Of a DNA stretch of 64,000 nt, positions 1 through 12,000 are shown piece by piece. The notes beneath the pieces were generated by a model. That model was not told where the DNA came from. It did not search any database and saw only the letters and a list, made by a program, of their open reading frames with translations. The stretch is from Notolepis coatsorum (lineage: Eukaryota > Chordata > Actinopteri > Aulopiformes > Paralepididae), in contig OZ020601.1 in NCBI GenBank assembly GCA_963971535.1, positions 23,431,335 through 23,495,334 on the forward strand, written 5' to 3'. The position numbers and the translations under genes are program-made. How positions within the stretch are numbered: the first letter of the stretch is position 1; every line of letters starts with the position of its first letter.

Positions 1-696
1 ACTGACCTTCATCAATGAACCGGTTTAAGAGGAGGGAAAAGCGGCAACATCCCACGGCGGGGAACATTAGAACAGTGCCCAGCATGTCAGCAGTAGTGTT
101 AGCATTTAGCATTAGCATTTTGCGTTAGCATTAGTGTTTAGCAGCACGCTCCAGGATCGCTTGAAACCCGTCCACTTCAGTGGAACGTTCACCAAATCAT
201 CCCGCCCCTGGCGCCGACACACAACTTGGTTGTGTAACAAAACAAACCAGCATTACTAACACTAGCATCAATGCCTGATGACACAGGGCTCACCTGTGTG
301 CGAGCCGGCTCGATAGCCAACCTCGTACGCTGTTCCTCGATCTGCTGCCACAAGACTAGGGAACATCAGAATAGACCCGACGTGTCGTTGGAACATACCC
401 CGAAGATTCCAGGGGTAAGCAAATCTCCGTAAGCACTCAATATTATCTAAACTTTTCGAACAACTAGTTGCATAGGGCGTCTTGCATCCGCTATGATGGA
501 AACGAAAATAGAGGAAGAGTGAGTGGTGGCCATGCCCAGTACTATGTAGCACGCCACTAAAGGGGCGGGGCCTGGCAGGTGGTGGGTGTATTTGGTTTTA
601 TTCGTTGATGGAGTACAATAGGTACATGAGATGAGGTATATCTCGGTATGGCTTAAGAGCGGGACGCGATGCAAGTACGATATATAACAAACTATC
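1..696 (+). repeat. Unidentified dispersed repeat, copy 1
   Basis: No gene is recognised here. The right part (about 480-696) is clearly related to 11200-11400: both carry a GGGGCGGGGCCTGG block, then GATGAGGTATATCTC, then a TACGA-TATATAAC end. The left edge also matches at an AAGAGGAGGGAAAA motif (about 28 and 11074). The unit is cut by the LINE that begins near 697. Short ORFs inside lack recognisable domains. It could be the terminal or promoter portion of a DNA transposon or LTR element, but no inverted or direct terminal repeats are visible within the window. Confidence 0.5.
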
Positions 697-703
697 AATA
701 ATT

Positions 704-1867
704 CACTTCAATTCAAGAAGTCTGTACGCAAACTTTAACAGCATTAAGGAATATTTAAACCAGTTTACACAACCATTTAACATTGCCATTTCAGAAACTT
801 GAATGAACGAGGAAAAGGGAATGGATTTTGTAATGGTCGGATATGAACTCAACTATATGAACAGAAAAAATAAGAGTGGAGGAGGAGTGTATGTGGATAA
901 TAACTTGAATTATAAGATTGTAGAAAAAATTACAAATGTGATTGATAATTTATTAGAATGTATAACAATAGAAATATGTGTAGAAAAAAAGGAAAATATA
1001 ATTGTGAGCTGTATATATAGAGCACCAGGTTCAAATATTGAAGTTTTCAAGGACTGGATGGAAGAAATGTATATAAACAATAATCAAAAGGCTATTTTCA
1101 TCTGTGGGGATTTTAACATTGATCTTTTAAATCCAAACAAACATAAAATGACTGAGGAATTCATCAACACATTGTATAGTTTGAGCCTTTATCCAAAAAT
1201 CACAAGACCCAGCCGAATCACATCCCATTGTGCCACTCTGATAGACAATATATTTACGAACATTATAGAAAACAATACAGTGAGTGGATTACTAATAAAT
1301 GACATCAGCGACCATTTACCAGTTTTTACAGTTTATGACAACAACTACACAGAAAGCAAGCAGGACAATAAACTACAATTTAAACGAGTAAGGACTGAAG
1401 AATCAATGAACGCTTTCAAAAATGATTTGCTACTACAAAATTGGGAGATAGTATATAAAGAGGAAGACACTGATAAAGCATATGAAACATTCTTATCTAT
1501 ATTTAACTTATTATATCACAAACATTGTCCAATAAAAGAATATAGCAGTAAACATAAACACTCAGACAGCCCATGGATCACAAGGGGATTACAGAATGCA
1601 TGTAAAAAGAAAAATACACTATATAGAGAATTTATAAAACATAGAACTAAAGAGGCAGAAAATAAATATAAGAAATATAAAAATAAGTTGACTAATATTA
1701 TGAGAAGATGTAAGAAGGATCATTATAGTAGAATATTAGATAACAACAAATATAATATTAAAGGTGTTTGGAAGATATTAAATGGTATTATCAGGAATGG
1801 ATCAAGACAAATAAACTATCCTCAGTATTTTATGGAAAATGATCAAACTATTAGCAATATGGATGAT
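704..1867 (+). pseudogene. LINE ORF: APE-type endonuclease and linker
   Basis: The frame contains the order expected of an apurinic-type LINE endonuclease. An N-terminal ISET block precedes the TGA at 800-802, which replaces the usual tryptophan. A YRAPGS block lies near 1020, CGDFNIDLL near 1105 and SDHLPVF near 1306. This enzyme nicks the target DNA to prime reverse transcription. A lysine-rich linker follows up to the SINE insertion. The first methionine after the nonsense codon is at 803, but it is not the original start because homologous sequence continues upstream in frame. Confidence 0.8.
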
Positions 1868-2334
1868 GGGTGGCGTAGTGGGCAAGGCGCTCGCCACGAA
1901 TGCGGAGACGCTGGGCTCGCCTGTTCGAGCCCAGCGCTCCACATTGCTTTCAGTTTAGCTGGTTGTTCATACTAATACACATTGGCCGTATTAGGGGGTG
2001 GGAAACTGATGGGTGGGGATCGGGAGTTGTGGACAGCGACTCCTAGAGGTCGGTTGGTGCGCCTGCGCAGTAGAATCGGGAAGTGTCGGGGGCAGCGTGA
2101 GCCTCCCACGCGTTACTCCTCGCCACTGAGAGATCGAGCTGCGCAGGTGAAAAGATGCGACTGCTGTTACCTCAAGTACCGGAGGGGACTTGTGCTATGT
2201 ATGACTTAGTCCACATTGCAGCCGGCTTGTGGGAGGCAAGAAACAGCGTTCGTGACAGGGGAGGGTTGAATTGGATGATACGAAATTGGGATGGGAGAAA
2301 ATGTAGAAAATGGGAGAAAAAGTGGATCAAAAAA
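1868..2334 (+). mobile_element. tRNA-headed SINE, family A, copy 1
   Basis: This SINE is inserted in the LINE coding region. The flanking target duplication is 1853-1868 and 2335-2350, with 15 of 16 bases equal (AGCAAnATGGATGATG). The head resembles a tRNA with a GTTCGAGCCC B box. The body has TTAGGGGGTGGGAA and GTTGTGGACAGCGACTCCTA blocks, and the tail reads TTGGGATGGGAGAAAA followed by A-rich sequence. Four further copies of the family lie in this window (38702, 40520, 55223 and 60143). Its insertion post-dates the LINE. Confidence 0.85.
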
Positions 2335-4012
2335 AGCAAAATGGATGATGTGGTTAACAACTTTAATAATTCTTTTGTAAATATTGGACCAGAATTAGCG
2401 GGGAAAATCCCAGATCCAGTGACTCCTGAAGACATAAAAGACAATTATATTGAAAGAAATCCTAGTTCAATGTTTCTGGTAGATGAAAATGAAATTATAG
2501 AAACGACTAATAAATGTAAAAACAAGACATCTACAGACAGTAATGAAATAAATGTGAAAATAGTAAAAAATTTCATTAGTGGGATTTCAAAACCACTCAC
2601 GCACATCTGCAATTTATCATTCAAAACTGGTCGATTTCCGAATAAAATGAAATTAGCAAAAGTCATACCTCTGTTCAAGACTGGAGATAAACACCACTTC
2701 ACAAATTATAGGCCTGTTTCTCTACTTCCTCAGTTTTCAAAAATATTAGAAAAACTCTTCAACAACAGATTAGATAAATTCATTGATAAACATAATTTAC
2801 TCACCGATAGCCAGTATGGATTCAGAACACACCGGTCAACATCACTGGCGTTAATAGAACTCATTGAAAAAATCACAAATTCCATAGATTAAAAAAAACA
2901 TGTAGCTGGAGTATTCATTGACATAAAAAAAGCATTTGATACTATTAATCATGATATATTAATCAGGAAATTGGAGAGATATGGGATCAGGGGGGTAGTA
3001 TTGGACTGGGTGAGAAGCCATCTAAATAAAAGACAACAATATGTGACAATGAGAGATTATAAATCTGAATGTTTGGACATTGCTTGTGGTGTCCCCCAGG
3101 GGTCAGTGTTGGGTCCAAAACTGTTCATCTTGTACATTAACGAGATATGTAAAGTATCCAATATATTTAAATGTATTTTATTTGCGGATGACACTAATCT
3201 TTTTTTTCTCTGGTGAGAATGTCCAGCAGCTTTTAGAGGTCATCACATCTGAAATGAAGAAATTGAAGGAATGGTTTGATAGAAACAAATTATCATTGAA
3301 CTTGAGCAAAACTAAAATGCTGTTGTTTGGAAACTGTAGATTGGATACTCAGGTACAAGTTAAAATAAATGATGTGATTATTAAAGGGGTTTATGAAAAT
3401 AAATTCCTAGGTGTAATAATAGACCATAATGTCCAATCTAAACTCTCACAAAGCATTTAAGTCATGAGTAAAGTAAAGCACATTCTGGATAGAAAATCAC
3501 TCTACATTCTCTACTGTTCAAGTTCAAGTTCAAGTTCTTGTTCACTAGTTTTACCATATTTAAATTACTGTGCTGAAGTCTGGGGAAACAATTATAAGTC
3601 TACACTACAACCACTTTTTATACTCCAAAAAAGGGCCATAAGGATAGTTCACATTGCAGGTTATCGTGATCACACTAACATATTGTTTTTGGAGTCAAAG
3701 ACATTGAAGTTAAATGATCTTGTGGAATTTAAAACGGCACAATTAATGTATAAAGCAAAAAGTCATGCACTTCCAAGAAACATTCAAGAATTGTTCTTTG
3801 ATAGGGAGGGGGGTTATAATCTGAGGGGAGAACACAATTTAAAAGTTCTAAACGTACGCACTACCATGAGAAGACACTGCATCTCGATATGTGGAGTGAA
3901 ACTGTGGAACAGTCTAAATGTGGTGCTAAAGCAATGTCCAAACATGAGACAATTCAAACTGATGTATAAGGAAATTATGTTCACAAGGTACAAGGATGAG
4001 GAAGGGACTTGA
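2335..4012 (+). pseudogene. LINE ORF: reverse transcriptase part, broken
   Basis: This is the downstream half of the LINE ORF after the SINE. It carries RT blocks in the expected order: NYRPVSLLPQFSKILEKL (2704), AFDTINHDIL (about 2935), GVPQGSVLGP (about 3088) and FADDTN (about 3181), where the two aspartates are the catalytic pair. The reading frame is interrupted at 2890 (TAA), near 3200-3215 (frameshift in a T-run with duplicated TTT) and at 3458 (TAA). A small TTCAAG expansion (about 3518-3537) inserts serine codons. The C-terminal stretch ends at 4012. Confidence 0.8.
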
Positions 4013-4299
4013 CATTCACGGGTGTTTACATTTTTATTTTGTTTTCTATTTTATTTATTTCATGTTTTACATATATAGTTTTAGTTTTTTGTTTTGCATA
4101 TATATATATTTTTTTTCTTTTCTTTTTTATGTTTTAAAATAGTACACTCATTTGAGTAGTGGAAAAGGGGTAGGATTAAATAAGTGTATACTTCTTCCTA
4201 CTCCTTTTCGAACATGTAGATTGAGTTGTTTTGCTTTTGTTATTGTTTGTTTGTATTCATTGCATGTTCGAAATAAAGATTTCAAATAAAAAATCAAAG

Positions 4300-5344
4300 A
4301 TATCTTGATAAAATGAGAGTGTAAAAGAATGCAGCATGTGTGTAAATCTCCTCTTTTCTACATAAACATTTCTAACGGTAAGATTGCTATGCTATTGCTG
4401 GATCTTATCATAATTGGTCATATTTGATCTGCAACGTCTAGTCTGAAAGTTGGATCTGAATTGCATTCAACACGCGGCACTTCTAGATGTACGATAATTA
4501 TCGTATTTGTACGATAAAAGCGGCCCGCTCGTTACAGGCACAGTAACGGCCCACTGTAACAAAGAGGTATAGAGGCTTATTTTTCACCAAACGACTTAAG
4601 TCATGTTTCTGGGACCTCAAAGACTTATATTATCATGTTGAACAGGAATAAAATATTAATATTTAAACTGAATTATTTTTAGCCTGCTCCTTGAATCCTT
4701 TGTTCCATTAAACAATGACTAGCGCTGTGAGACGGCCCACTGGTTTCTTGACGTCCTAATTATAGTGGCTCACCTAAAGTACATGCTACTTATTACTTTG
4801 GGAGTTCTACAGCACCTTCTTCTTGGGTTTCTTGCTCCTGCCTTGGGATCACTCACAGTATAGGGAGGTGGAGTCTGCCTCATGAACATTGGCAAGCTTT
4901 CCATTTTTGCACAAAATGAGTTCCCTTCTATCACTAACATTATTGTTTAAGCATTTTTGGTTGAAATAAAATTATACGTAATTATTTTTACGATTAATTG
5001 CGAATTGTTTCATGTTGAGCTATAGATTGTGGATACACCATGCCAATGTTCATGCTTTATTTGTATAGACTATTTAGAAATGTGTCCATTGGAAATACAT
5101 TGCAATTTCTAGCTTTGGCTCTTCCACAACCTTGTGCTCCTTTAACTAAATGAAGGGTCCCATATTGTAGTAATTTTTCAACAAGTTAATATAAAGTAGG
5201 TCTTTGATGTCTCCTAAACATGTCTCTGAAGTTTTTTGCTAAATGGACTGCATTTATATATAGAATAAATACAATTTCCCCCCAAAACTGACATGGCAGG
5301 CTAGTAGGACACAAACCTGTTTTTCATGCACATACAAGTCGAGG
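4300..5344. other. No gene seen; AT-rich intergenic sequence
   Basis: No ORF or recognisable element was found. A small palindrome-rich patch at about 4488-4520 (GTACGATAATTATCGTA followed by another GTACGATA) resembles the ends of some hAT-type MITEs. No partner end was found, so I do not call an element. Confidence 0.3.
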
Positions 5345-5455
5345 ACAAGATAAGATAAGATAGTCACTGCAGCATGGGGGTGGGCAGGGTAATAGTAGAA
5401 AGACATACGGTAAATATATGCAATAAAATGTTATCTGAATATAAAAATATGAGAA
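5345..5455 (-). mobile_element. LINE 3'-end fragment with TATCTTA tail
   Basis: On the minus strand this is a LINE 3' terminus: a GATAAGATAAGATA run next to GCAGCATGGGGG. The same arrangement occurs at the end of the better preserved copy at 41642-42540, whose tail is also built of (TATCT)n. No coding part is left. Confidence 0.55.
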
Positions 5456-5555
5456 AAATAAACAGTAAGGGTCTTTATGCTCTATCGGTTATATTATACG
5501 TTACAATAGATATTACCTATCATCTCTGATTCCACACCTACGCACTAGTACATTA

Positions 5556-5880
5556 GTGCATTGTGTCTTTGGCTATCTGTCTGTTTTTACAAGCTCTTTG
5601 CAGAAATGTGTGTGGGGGACTGGGGGGGGTCTTTATTTTTCTCTGCTTCTGTCTGCATGCCCGGATCTGCCGAATGCTGATGCGGCAAGTGACAATTACC
5701 TTTCCAAGAAGTATAAGGAAGCATTGTGCCACTGAGGCAGCCAGGCAGAGTGAATTGGCTAATTAAATACATGTGGTGTTGAACTCTTCTTCCTCCTTTC
5801 AAGCGCCAATGAAGGAGGCTCTTAAGTAACTGAGCGTTTTAAATCCACGAGCGCAGGAAGGAGCTCTGTGTCACCAGTGG
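5556..5880 (+). repeat. Block duplicated at 14299-14611
   Basis: About 320 bp closely match 14299-14611, including the core around CCGAATGCTGATGCGGCAAG (about 5672) and the stretch ending GTGTCACCAGTGG. This copy is followed immediately by the minisatellite. The other copy continues into CTGCTGCTG sequence. No coding capacity is recognised. It may be a segmental duplication or an uncatalogued repeat. Confidence 0.7.
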
Positions 5881-6193
5881 TATGTACTAGTGTGTACTAC
5901 TGTGGTGTGTACTAGTATGTACTACTGTGGTGTGTACTAGTGTGTACTACTGTGGTATGTACTAGTGTGTACTAGTGTGGTATGTACTAGTGTGTACTAG
6001 TGTGGTGTGTACTAGTGTGTACTACTGTGGTATGTACTAGTGTGGTGTGTACTACTGTGGTGTGTACTAGTGTGGTATGTACTACTAGTGTACTACTGTG
6101 GTATGTACTAGTGTGTACTACTGTGGTGTGTACTACTGTGGTGTGTACTAGCATGTACTACTGTGGTGTGTACTAGTGTGGTGTGTACTAGTG
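5881..6193 (+). repeat. Minisatellite 1, left segment
   Basis: The array is built of 10-bp (TACTAGTGTG) and 15-bp (TACTACTGTGGTGTG or TATG variant) blocks, often paired as a 25-bp unit. It continues at 7845-8204 and 9532-10254. The intervening LINE and hAT copies therefore split one original array of about 1.4 kb. Confidence 0.95.
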
Positions 6194-7844
6194 CGCTTGC
6201 CTCAACGACTACCGCCCTGTAGCCCTCACCTCCATAGCCATGAAGTGCTTTGAGAAGCTAGTGAAGGGCTACATCTGTTCCTCCCTCCCCATCAACCTGG
6301 ACCCTCTGCAATTTGCATATCGCCCCAACAGGTCCACGGAGGACGCCATAGCCCATGTGCTGCACACAGCAGCATCACATCTGGACAAGAGGCAGGGGAA
6401 CTATGTGAGAATGCTGTTCATCGACTACAGCTCAGCATTCAATACCATAGTCCCCTCCAAACTCATAGCCAAGCTCAGGGACCTGGGCTTGAACTATGAC
6501 CTGTGCCAGTGGGTCCTGGACTTCCTGACGGGCAGACCCCAGGTGGTAAGAGCCGGCAACTGCACCTCCTCATCCATCACGCTCAACATAGGGGCCCCCC
6601 AGGGCTGTGTTCTGAGCCCCCTCCTCTACTCCCTGTACACACATGACTGCGTAGCACAGCGGAACAACAACACCATCATCAAATTTGCTGATGACACAGT
6701 AGTGGTGGGCCTGATCTCTGCCAACGACGAAAGGGCCTACCTGGAAGAGGTAGAGAACCTGTCACAGTGGTGTCAGGAGAACTGCCTCTCCCTGAACGTC
6801 AGCAAAACAAAAGAGATGATTGTGGACTTCAGGAGGTCGGGGGTCAAGGACTACAGCCCCCTCAGCATCGACGGGGCACCAGTTGAGAGAGTGAACAGTT
6901 TCAAGTACCTCGGAGCCCACATATCCTAGGACTTGACATGGACCACACACATTGACAGTGTTGTGAAGAAGGCACGACAACGCCTCTACTTCCTCAGGCG
7001 CCTAAGGAAGTTCCAAGTCAGTCAGAAGATCCTTAGGAACTTCTACTCATGTACAATAGAGAGCATCCTGACCGGCAACATCACCTCCTGGTTTGGGAAT
7101 AGCACTGCACAAGACCGTAGCAGACTACAAAGAGTGACACGTTCAGCCGAACGCACAATTAGAGGGGGGCTTCCCACCCTCCAGAACATTTACAACAAGC
7201 GGTGCAAGGGGAAGGCTAAGAGAATTATTAAGGACTCGAGCCACCCGAACAACTGCCTCTTTGAACTGCTGCCGTCAGGCAAGCGATACCGGAGTCTTAT
7301 GGCGAGCACAGAAAGACTCAGAAGGAGCTTCTATCCCCAGGCCATCAGGCTGCTAAACGAACAATAATCGCTAAACGAACAATAATCACTATGCAACAAC
7401 CATCAAATGCACACAGCACACACACCCACACGCACACACTCACTCAAACAAACAACTCACTGCAGCACCCACTCTCCACACTTTAGATCACACAAACACA
7501 CTTACACTTTATATTTATTGATAAAGGATTTGCACTACAACTCGTACACCTAATGTGAATTGTACCTAAACTGCACCTCGTCCATTTATGCCTTGCACTA
7601 TATAGTATTGTATATTAGTACACTGCACAGTATTGTATATTGTATGGTAACTACGTCTACGAACATTGTACATATGTCTAAACTGAACACTGTGACCTCT
7701 TTTTTTACTTCTAATTTTTACTATGTTTTTATTTCATACTTATCTTGTCATGCACAGTCTCTGGAGCGCAACAGTAAGAAGCATTTTGTACAAAAGTATT
7801 CTGTACTTCTGTATGACAACTATTAAAGAAACTTGAACTTGAAA
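6194..7844 (+). mobile_element. L2-like LINE, 5'-truncated, inserted in minisatellite 1
   Basis: This is a non-LTR retrotransposon fragment beginning inside the RT at an [12 protein letters not shown] block and ending in the repeat tail ACTTGAACTTGAA. That microsatellite-like terminus is characteristic of L2/CR1-group LINEs. Minisatellite 1 flanks both sides. A second, 3'-UTR-only copy of this family lies inverted at 16171-16641. The 3' UTR has CACACA-rich sequence and an ATTAAAGA signal near the end. Confidence 0.9.
6198..7367 (+). pseudogene. L2-like reverse transcriptase with one nonsense codon
   Basis: The frame is open from the truncation point to 6929, where TAG interrupts the sequence after a KYLGAHIS block, and then continues in the same frame to TAA at 7365. 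Visible RT blocks are [12 protein letters not shown] (about 6429), [20 protein letters not shown] (about 6591), FADDTVVVG with the catalytic aspartates (about 6682) and [15 protein letters not shown] (about 6786). The C-terminal RLYFLRRLRKFQV and FYPQAIRLLNEQ blocks are typical of fish L2 ORFs. The codons are otherwise intact, so the element decayed only slightly after a truncated insertion. Confidence 0.9.
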
Positions 7845-8204
7845 CTACTGTGTACTACTGTGGTGTGTACTAGTGTGATATGTACTAGTGTGTACTACTG
7901 TGGTGTGTACTAGTGTGGTGTGTACTACTGTGGTGTGTACTAGTGTGTACTACTGTGGTGTGTACTACTGTGGTATGTACTAGTGTGTACTACTGTGGTA
8001 TGTACTAGTGTGTATGTACTAGTGTGTACTACTGTGGTGTGTACTACTGTGGTGTGTACTAGTGTGTACTACTGTGGTGTGTACTAGTGTGTACTACTGT
8101 GGTATGTACTAGTGTGTACTACTGTGGTGTGTACTAGTGTGGTATGTACTAGTGTGTACTAGTGTGGTGTGTACTAGTGTGTACTACTGTGGTATGTACT
8201 AGTG
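7845..8204 (+). repeat. Minisatellite 1, middle segment
   Basis: These are the same 10- and 15-bp blocks as 5881-6193. The last eight bases (8197-8204, TACTAGTG) form the left target duplication of the hAT remnant that follows. Confidence 0.95.
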
Positions 8205-9531
8205 CAGACCTGGGCATTGTACGGCCCGCGGGATGATTCTTAAGATTACATGATAATTTAAAAAAAAAAAAAAAAAAAAAAATCTTTTCATGTCAACGTT
8301 CACACGCACAATATACGCTTACCTAGGATTTGACTTGATTCAACAACAAAGCAGTCAGGGCAATGGCAAGCCGAAAACTGTCGAGTGTGGTTTTTTTTCA
8401 CAACTGAGGTAGGTAGATTACATTTTTTTTATTTGCAATTAATTTCAAGGCAACTAGGCAGCAACAATCTCGAACACATGAAAACCCTGAAAGAAGTCAA
8501 ACCATCAGCTGATCACAGGCACAGGTACTCATCCATGTTAGGAGAGGAGAACTGCATGATGAATTTTCAAGGCGTTTTCAAGATTTCAAAAAGGTTGAGG
8601 ATGAAATGCAGCTGGTTTCCTCTCCCTTTACCTGCAGTGTTGATAGTGCACTGTGCACCCACTGATGTTCAGCTTGAACTCCTTGACCTGCAGTCTGATT
8701 CACTACTGAAAGAGCACTTTAAGTCAGCATCACTGCTAGAGTTCTACTCTGCTCTCAAGGAGGAGAACTTTCCAAACATGAGGAGACATGCTCAGAAGAT
8801 GTTGGTTCTCTTTGGATCCACCTACATATGTGAACAGACATTCTCAGTCATGACGTTTACCAAGTCCAGGTACAGTACAGATCCTCTCTCACTGATGAAC
8901 ATCTGGCAGTTGTGCTTCGCATCTCCACCTCAGACATGCAACCTGACTTTGATGGACTTGTTAAAGCTCAACAGAGACTGGATTTATCACACTGAATGAA
9001 AGAAAAAAGAACTGAAGAACACTAAAATGTGGAAATATAACAAGTGAAATGGGACACTTGATATTTTTTTTTCTTTTTTTTGCACAGTTCTGAAAACATT
9101 AAATGTTTAATATAGGCATGTAAAGTAAAAAAGGCTACAAAACTGGGACACTTTTCTTTACACAGTTCAGTGACATGTCTTGTTTATTTTGGCTATAAGA
9201 TGATGTGATGTCTTTAGAAAGCTAAGAAAATCCTTGTTTCAATAGTATATGAAACTCAAAATAATAACTTTATTTGTATAGCACTTTTTCATACATGCCC
9301 TTTGTTATTAATGTTTCACATTTTGTTTATCAATTTGGAAATAAATTCTATTTGAATAAATGATATTTTTTAAAGCTAACCTCACCTTTTAATTGCCAAA
9401 TAATACCATACACTCTTACCAGGGGTCAAAACAATGCCATTTACTGCTTTTTATATAGAAAAAGGCCCGGCCCTCCAACATATTTTCAGTTGCTCATTCG
9501 GCCCCCCGGGAAAAATAATTGCCCACCCCTG
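8205..9531 (+). mobile_element. hAT transposon remnant inserted in minisatellite 1
   Basis: The ends CAGACCTGGGCA and TGCCCACCCCTG are imperfect terminal inverted repeats of hAT type. Both sides carry the 8-bp sequence TACTAGTG (8197-8204 and 9532-9539), as expected for a hAT target duplication, although the host array also repeats this word. The inside keeps only the C-terminal part of a transposase and a long A-run near 8260. It is an internal-deletion derivative without a complete transposase. Confidence 0.85.
8385..8999 (+). pseudogene. hAT transposase C-terminal remnant
   Basis: The frame ends with a stretch resembling the hAT C-terminal dimerisation domain: a FPNMRRHAQKMLVLFGSTY block, then a CEQTFSVMTFTKSRY block, as in GTF2IRD2/ZBED-like transposases. 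The usual zinc finger and DDE catalytic core are missing. The first 60 or so residues do not look like transposase. A small frameshift near 8900 separates the end of the domain from the expected continuation, which is visible in another frame (about 8898-8960). It is not functional. Confidence 0.7.
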
Positions 9532-10254
9532 TACTAGTGTGTACTAGTGTGGTATGTACTAGTGTGGTATGTACTAGTGTGTACTACTGTGGTATGTACT
9601 AGTGTGGTGTGTACTAGTGTGTACTACTGTGGTGTGTACTAGTGTGGTATGTACTAGTGTGTACTACTGTGGTATGTACTAGTGTGGTGTGTACTAGTGT
9701 GTACTACTGTGGTGTGTACTAGCATGTACTACTGTGGTGTGTACTACTGTGGTATGTACTAGTGTGTACTACTGTGGTGTGTACTAGCATGTACTACTGT
9801 GGTGTGTACTACTGTGGTATGTACTAGTGTGTACTACTGTGGTATGTACTAGTGTGTACTAGTGTGGTGTGTACTAGTGTGTACTACTGTGGTGTGTACT
9901 ACTGTGTACTACTGTGGTGTGTACTAGTGTGTACTACTGTGGTATGTACTAGTGTGTACTACTGTGGTGTGTACTAGTGTGTACTACTGTGGTGTGTACT
10001 AGTGTGTACTACTGTGGTATGTACTACTGTGTACTACTGTGGTGTGTACTAGTGTGTACTACTGTGGTATGTACTAGTGTGTACTACTGTGGTGTGTACT
10101 AGTGTGTACTACTGTGGTGTGTACTACTGTGTACTACTGTGGTATGTACTAGTGTGTACTACTGTGGTGTGTACTAGTGTGTACTACTGTGGTATGTACT
10201 AGTGTGGACTACTGTGGTGTGTACTACTGTGTACTACTGTGGTATGTACTAGTG
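9532..10254 (+). repeat. Minisatellite 1, right segment
   Basis: This is a continuation of the array. It ends exactly at the left terminus of the next hAT copy, and no minisatellite is found beyond that copy. Confidence 0.95.
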
Positions 10255-10885
10255 CAGGGGTCGGGAACCTATGGCTCGCGAGCCATATATGGCTCTTCTG
10301 GTGACAGCATATGGCTCCCAGAAATTTTTTAGTAAATTTTTTTTTTTTTTTTAATACTTGTGATATTTCTTAATAATACTGTGTCATTTTAAAGTAAACA
10401 GAAATTCGTTTTGAAGATACAGCTAATAGCATCTGTAGCTGAAGATATAGCGAGCAGAGCTGGCGAGGGAACACAAGTGGACAGAAATTAAAAATCTTCA
10501 ACCTGAAGACCAGCTGATTCTTAAAACTTGGAACGAGCTTCCTGTGACATACCACACAATGCAGTGTGAGTATTGCCGTATTGACCATGTTTGGCTCTAC
10601 ATATGCATGTGGGCAGTCATTCTCGCATATGAGGAACGCATATGAGACCAACCTACGCTCACGTTTAACTGATGGAAGCCTCAATGCCTGCATGAAGCTC
10701 AATCTCACCACGTATGAACCAGATTACAAGGCCATCAGCAAAACCATGCAGCACCAGAAGTCGCATTAAAAGTAAGACATATTTAATTTATTATATGTTA
10801 AAAATACTATATGGCTCTCAATGAAATATATTTTGAAATATTTGGCTTTTATGGCTCTCCCAGTCAAAAAGGTTCCTGACCCCTG
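10255..10885 (+). mobile_element. Second hAT remnant with unmatched flanks
   Basis: The left end CAGGGGTCGGGAACCTATGG and right end GGTTCCTGACCCCTG form inverted repeats, and GGCTC-rich subterminal sequence is present at both ends. The flanking octamers differ: TACTAGTG on the left (10247-10254) and GGCTAGCC on the right (10886-10893), sharing only the central CTAG. A short frame (10566-10769) has a FGSTYACGQSFSHMRNAYE block, again from a hAT dimerisation domain. Confidence 0.8.
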
Positions 10886-11040
10886 GGCTAGCCCATACAC
10901 ACAACATTAAGGCGTTGCAGACCAGAGAAACACCAGTCCGGCACACCATTCATAAATTCACAAAAAGCACACCAGCCCTAGGCCTCAGCCCATTCACCCA
11001 TGAAAAAGGTAAACAAGCCCCCGTCAACACTCCCAACAGT

Positions 11041-11400
11041 AGACACCGATTGAACCTCAACATGAATGGTTAAGAGGAGGGAAAACCTTTTTTAAAAAGA
11101 CAGCCCTCAGCAGGGAATCAAACTGAACAGTAACCCAGCATCGTAGCATAGCGTTCAATTTCTCTCTGCATTTCATCAACAGCTAGTTCATGGAATGCAC
11201 TGCACGTCCATGATGGAAAAAGAGGAAGGGCGAGTGTGACCATGTCCGGTGTCTTATAGGGGACACTAGGGGCGGGGCCTGGTCAAGTGCATGGGTGCAT
11301 TGTTTTCGTTAATGAAGTACAGTAGGTACTGGAGATGAGGTATATCTCAGTATGGCGAAGAGCGAGACGCGAGGCCAGTACGAATATATAACTAAGTCAC
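11041..11400 (+). repeat. Unidentified dispersed repeat, copy 2
   Basis: This segment is related to 1-696 and ends with the same GATGAGGTATATCTC and TATATAAC motifs. Copies 1 and 2 differ in the middle, where copy 1 has about 300 bp more. No function is recognised. Confidence 0.5.
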
Positions 11401-11565
11401 AGTAACTGAACATATTTGAGTTGCCTTAAACATCACTATGAACTAGCAGAGCTACATAAACATCACTGTAAACAATAAAATATACAGTGGCATACAGTAT
11501 CTGAAGAAAACTAGAATGCTAGTTATGTAAACAAAAACACAGCTAAACTGTCAAATAGTGTATCC

Positions 11566-12000
11566 ACATCTATTGATTGAAAACTTTATTAACAGATTGC
11601 AGAATGGGTACAATACGGCTCAATACACATTGTTAAGGGAATGCAGACCAGAGAAAGACTGTCATCTTGTTTATATCAGGGTCCCCCATTTTCAATTCAT
11701 CATGACATTTATGACATACACGACATACAGATATATATCATGACATTTATGATACAAATCGATCTCTAAACAATGTTTGTATGTCTCCGTAATGGTATGA
11801 TTCTGGCCTGGTAGGTTAAGCCACCGTTCGACGCAGTTTCTATATCTATCCCACTGTGTCTGTGTAAAATCTTGTACACGTTCTTTCTGAACGGACGTGA
11901 GATACATATAACATTGTTTAGAAACCTTTTTGCGAACTTTAGAAGGTGTTTTTGTCCATTTTAGTCCATAACGTTACTCCGTGGATGTCATTTGTTGTCA
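11566..12000 (-). pseudogene. Unidentified transposon-like coding remnant, copy A
   Basis: Read on the minus strand, a frame of about 70-90 codons (ending at 11692) contains a QWDRYRNCVERWLNLPG block. About 150 bp of downstream sequence finishes with AATAAAGTTTTCAATCAAT at about 11566, which looks like a polyadenylation end. A related segment in the opposite orientation lies at 46385-46540, directly after an inserted LTR element. I do not recognise the protein. The dispersed copies suggest a transposon gene rather than a host gene. Confidence 0.4.

Larger units (their letters stand above)
697..4299 (+). mobile_element. 5'-truncated APE/RT LINE, degenerate
   Basis: This is a non-LTR retrotransposon with an endonuclease followed by a reverse transcriptase. 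In-frame endonuclease sequence begins at about 704, so the 5' end is truncated next to the upstream repeat. The 3' UTR ends in AATAAA and A-rich sequence near 4299. The copy is dead: an in-frame TGA at 800, a SINE inserted at 1868-2334, a TAA at 2890, a frameshift in a T-run near 3200 and a TAA at 3458. The C-terminal sequence after the RT, with an LNYCAEVWGN block and a terminal KLWNSL block, is typical of fish CR1/Rex/RTE-X-like LINEs. I do not assign the clade. Confidence 0.85.

Noticed and set aside
5881-10254. CRISPR-like spaced repeats
   Set aside because: The units are directly tandem with no unique spacers, and the sequence is eukaryotic.
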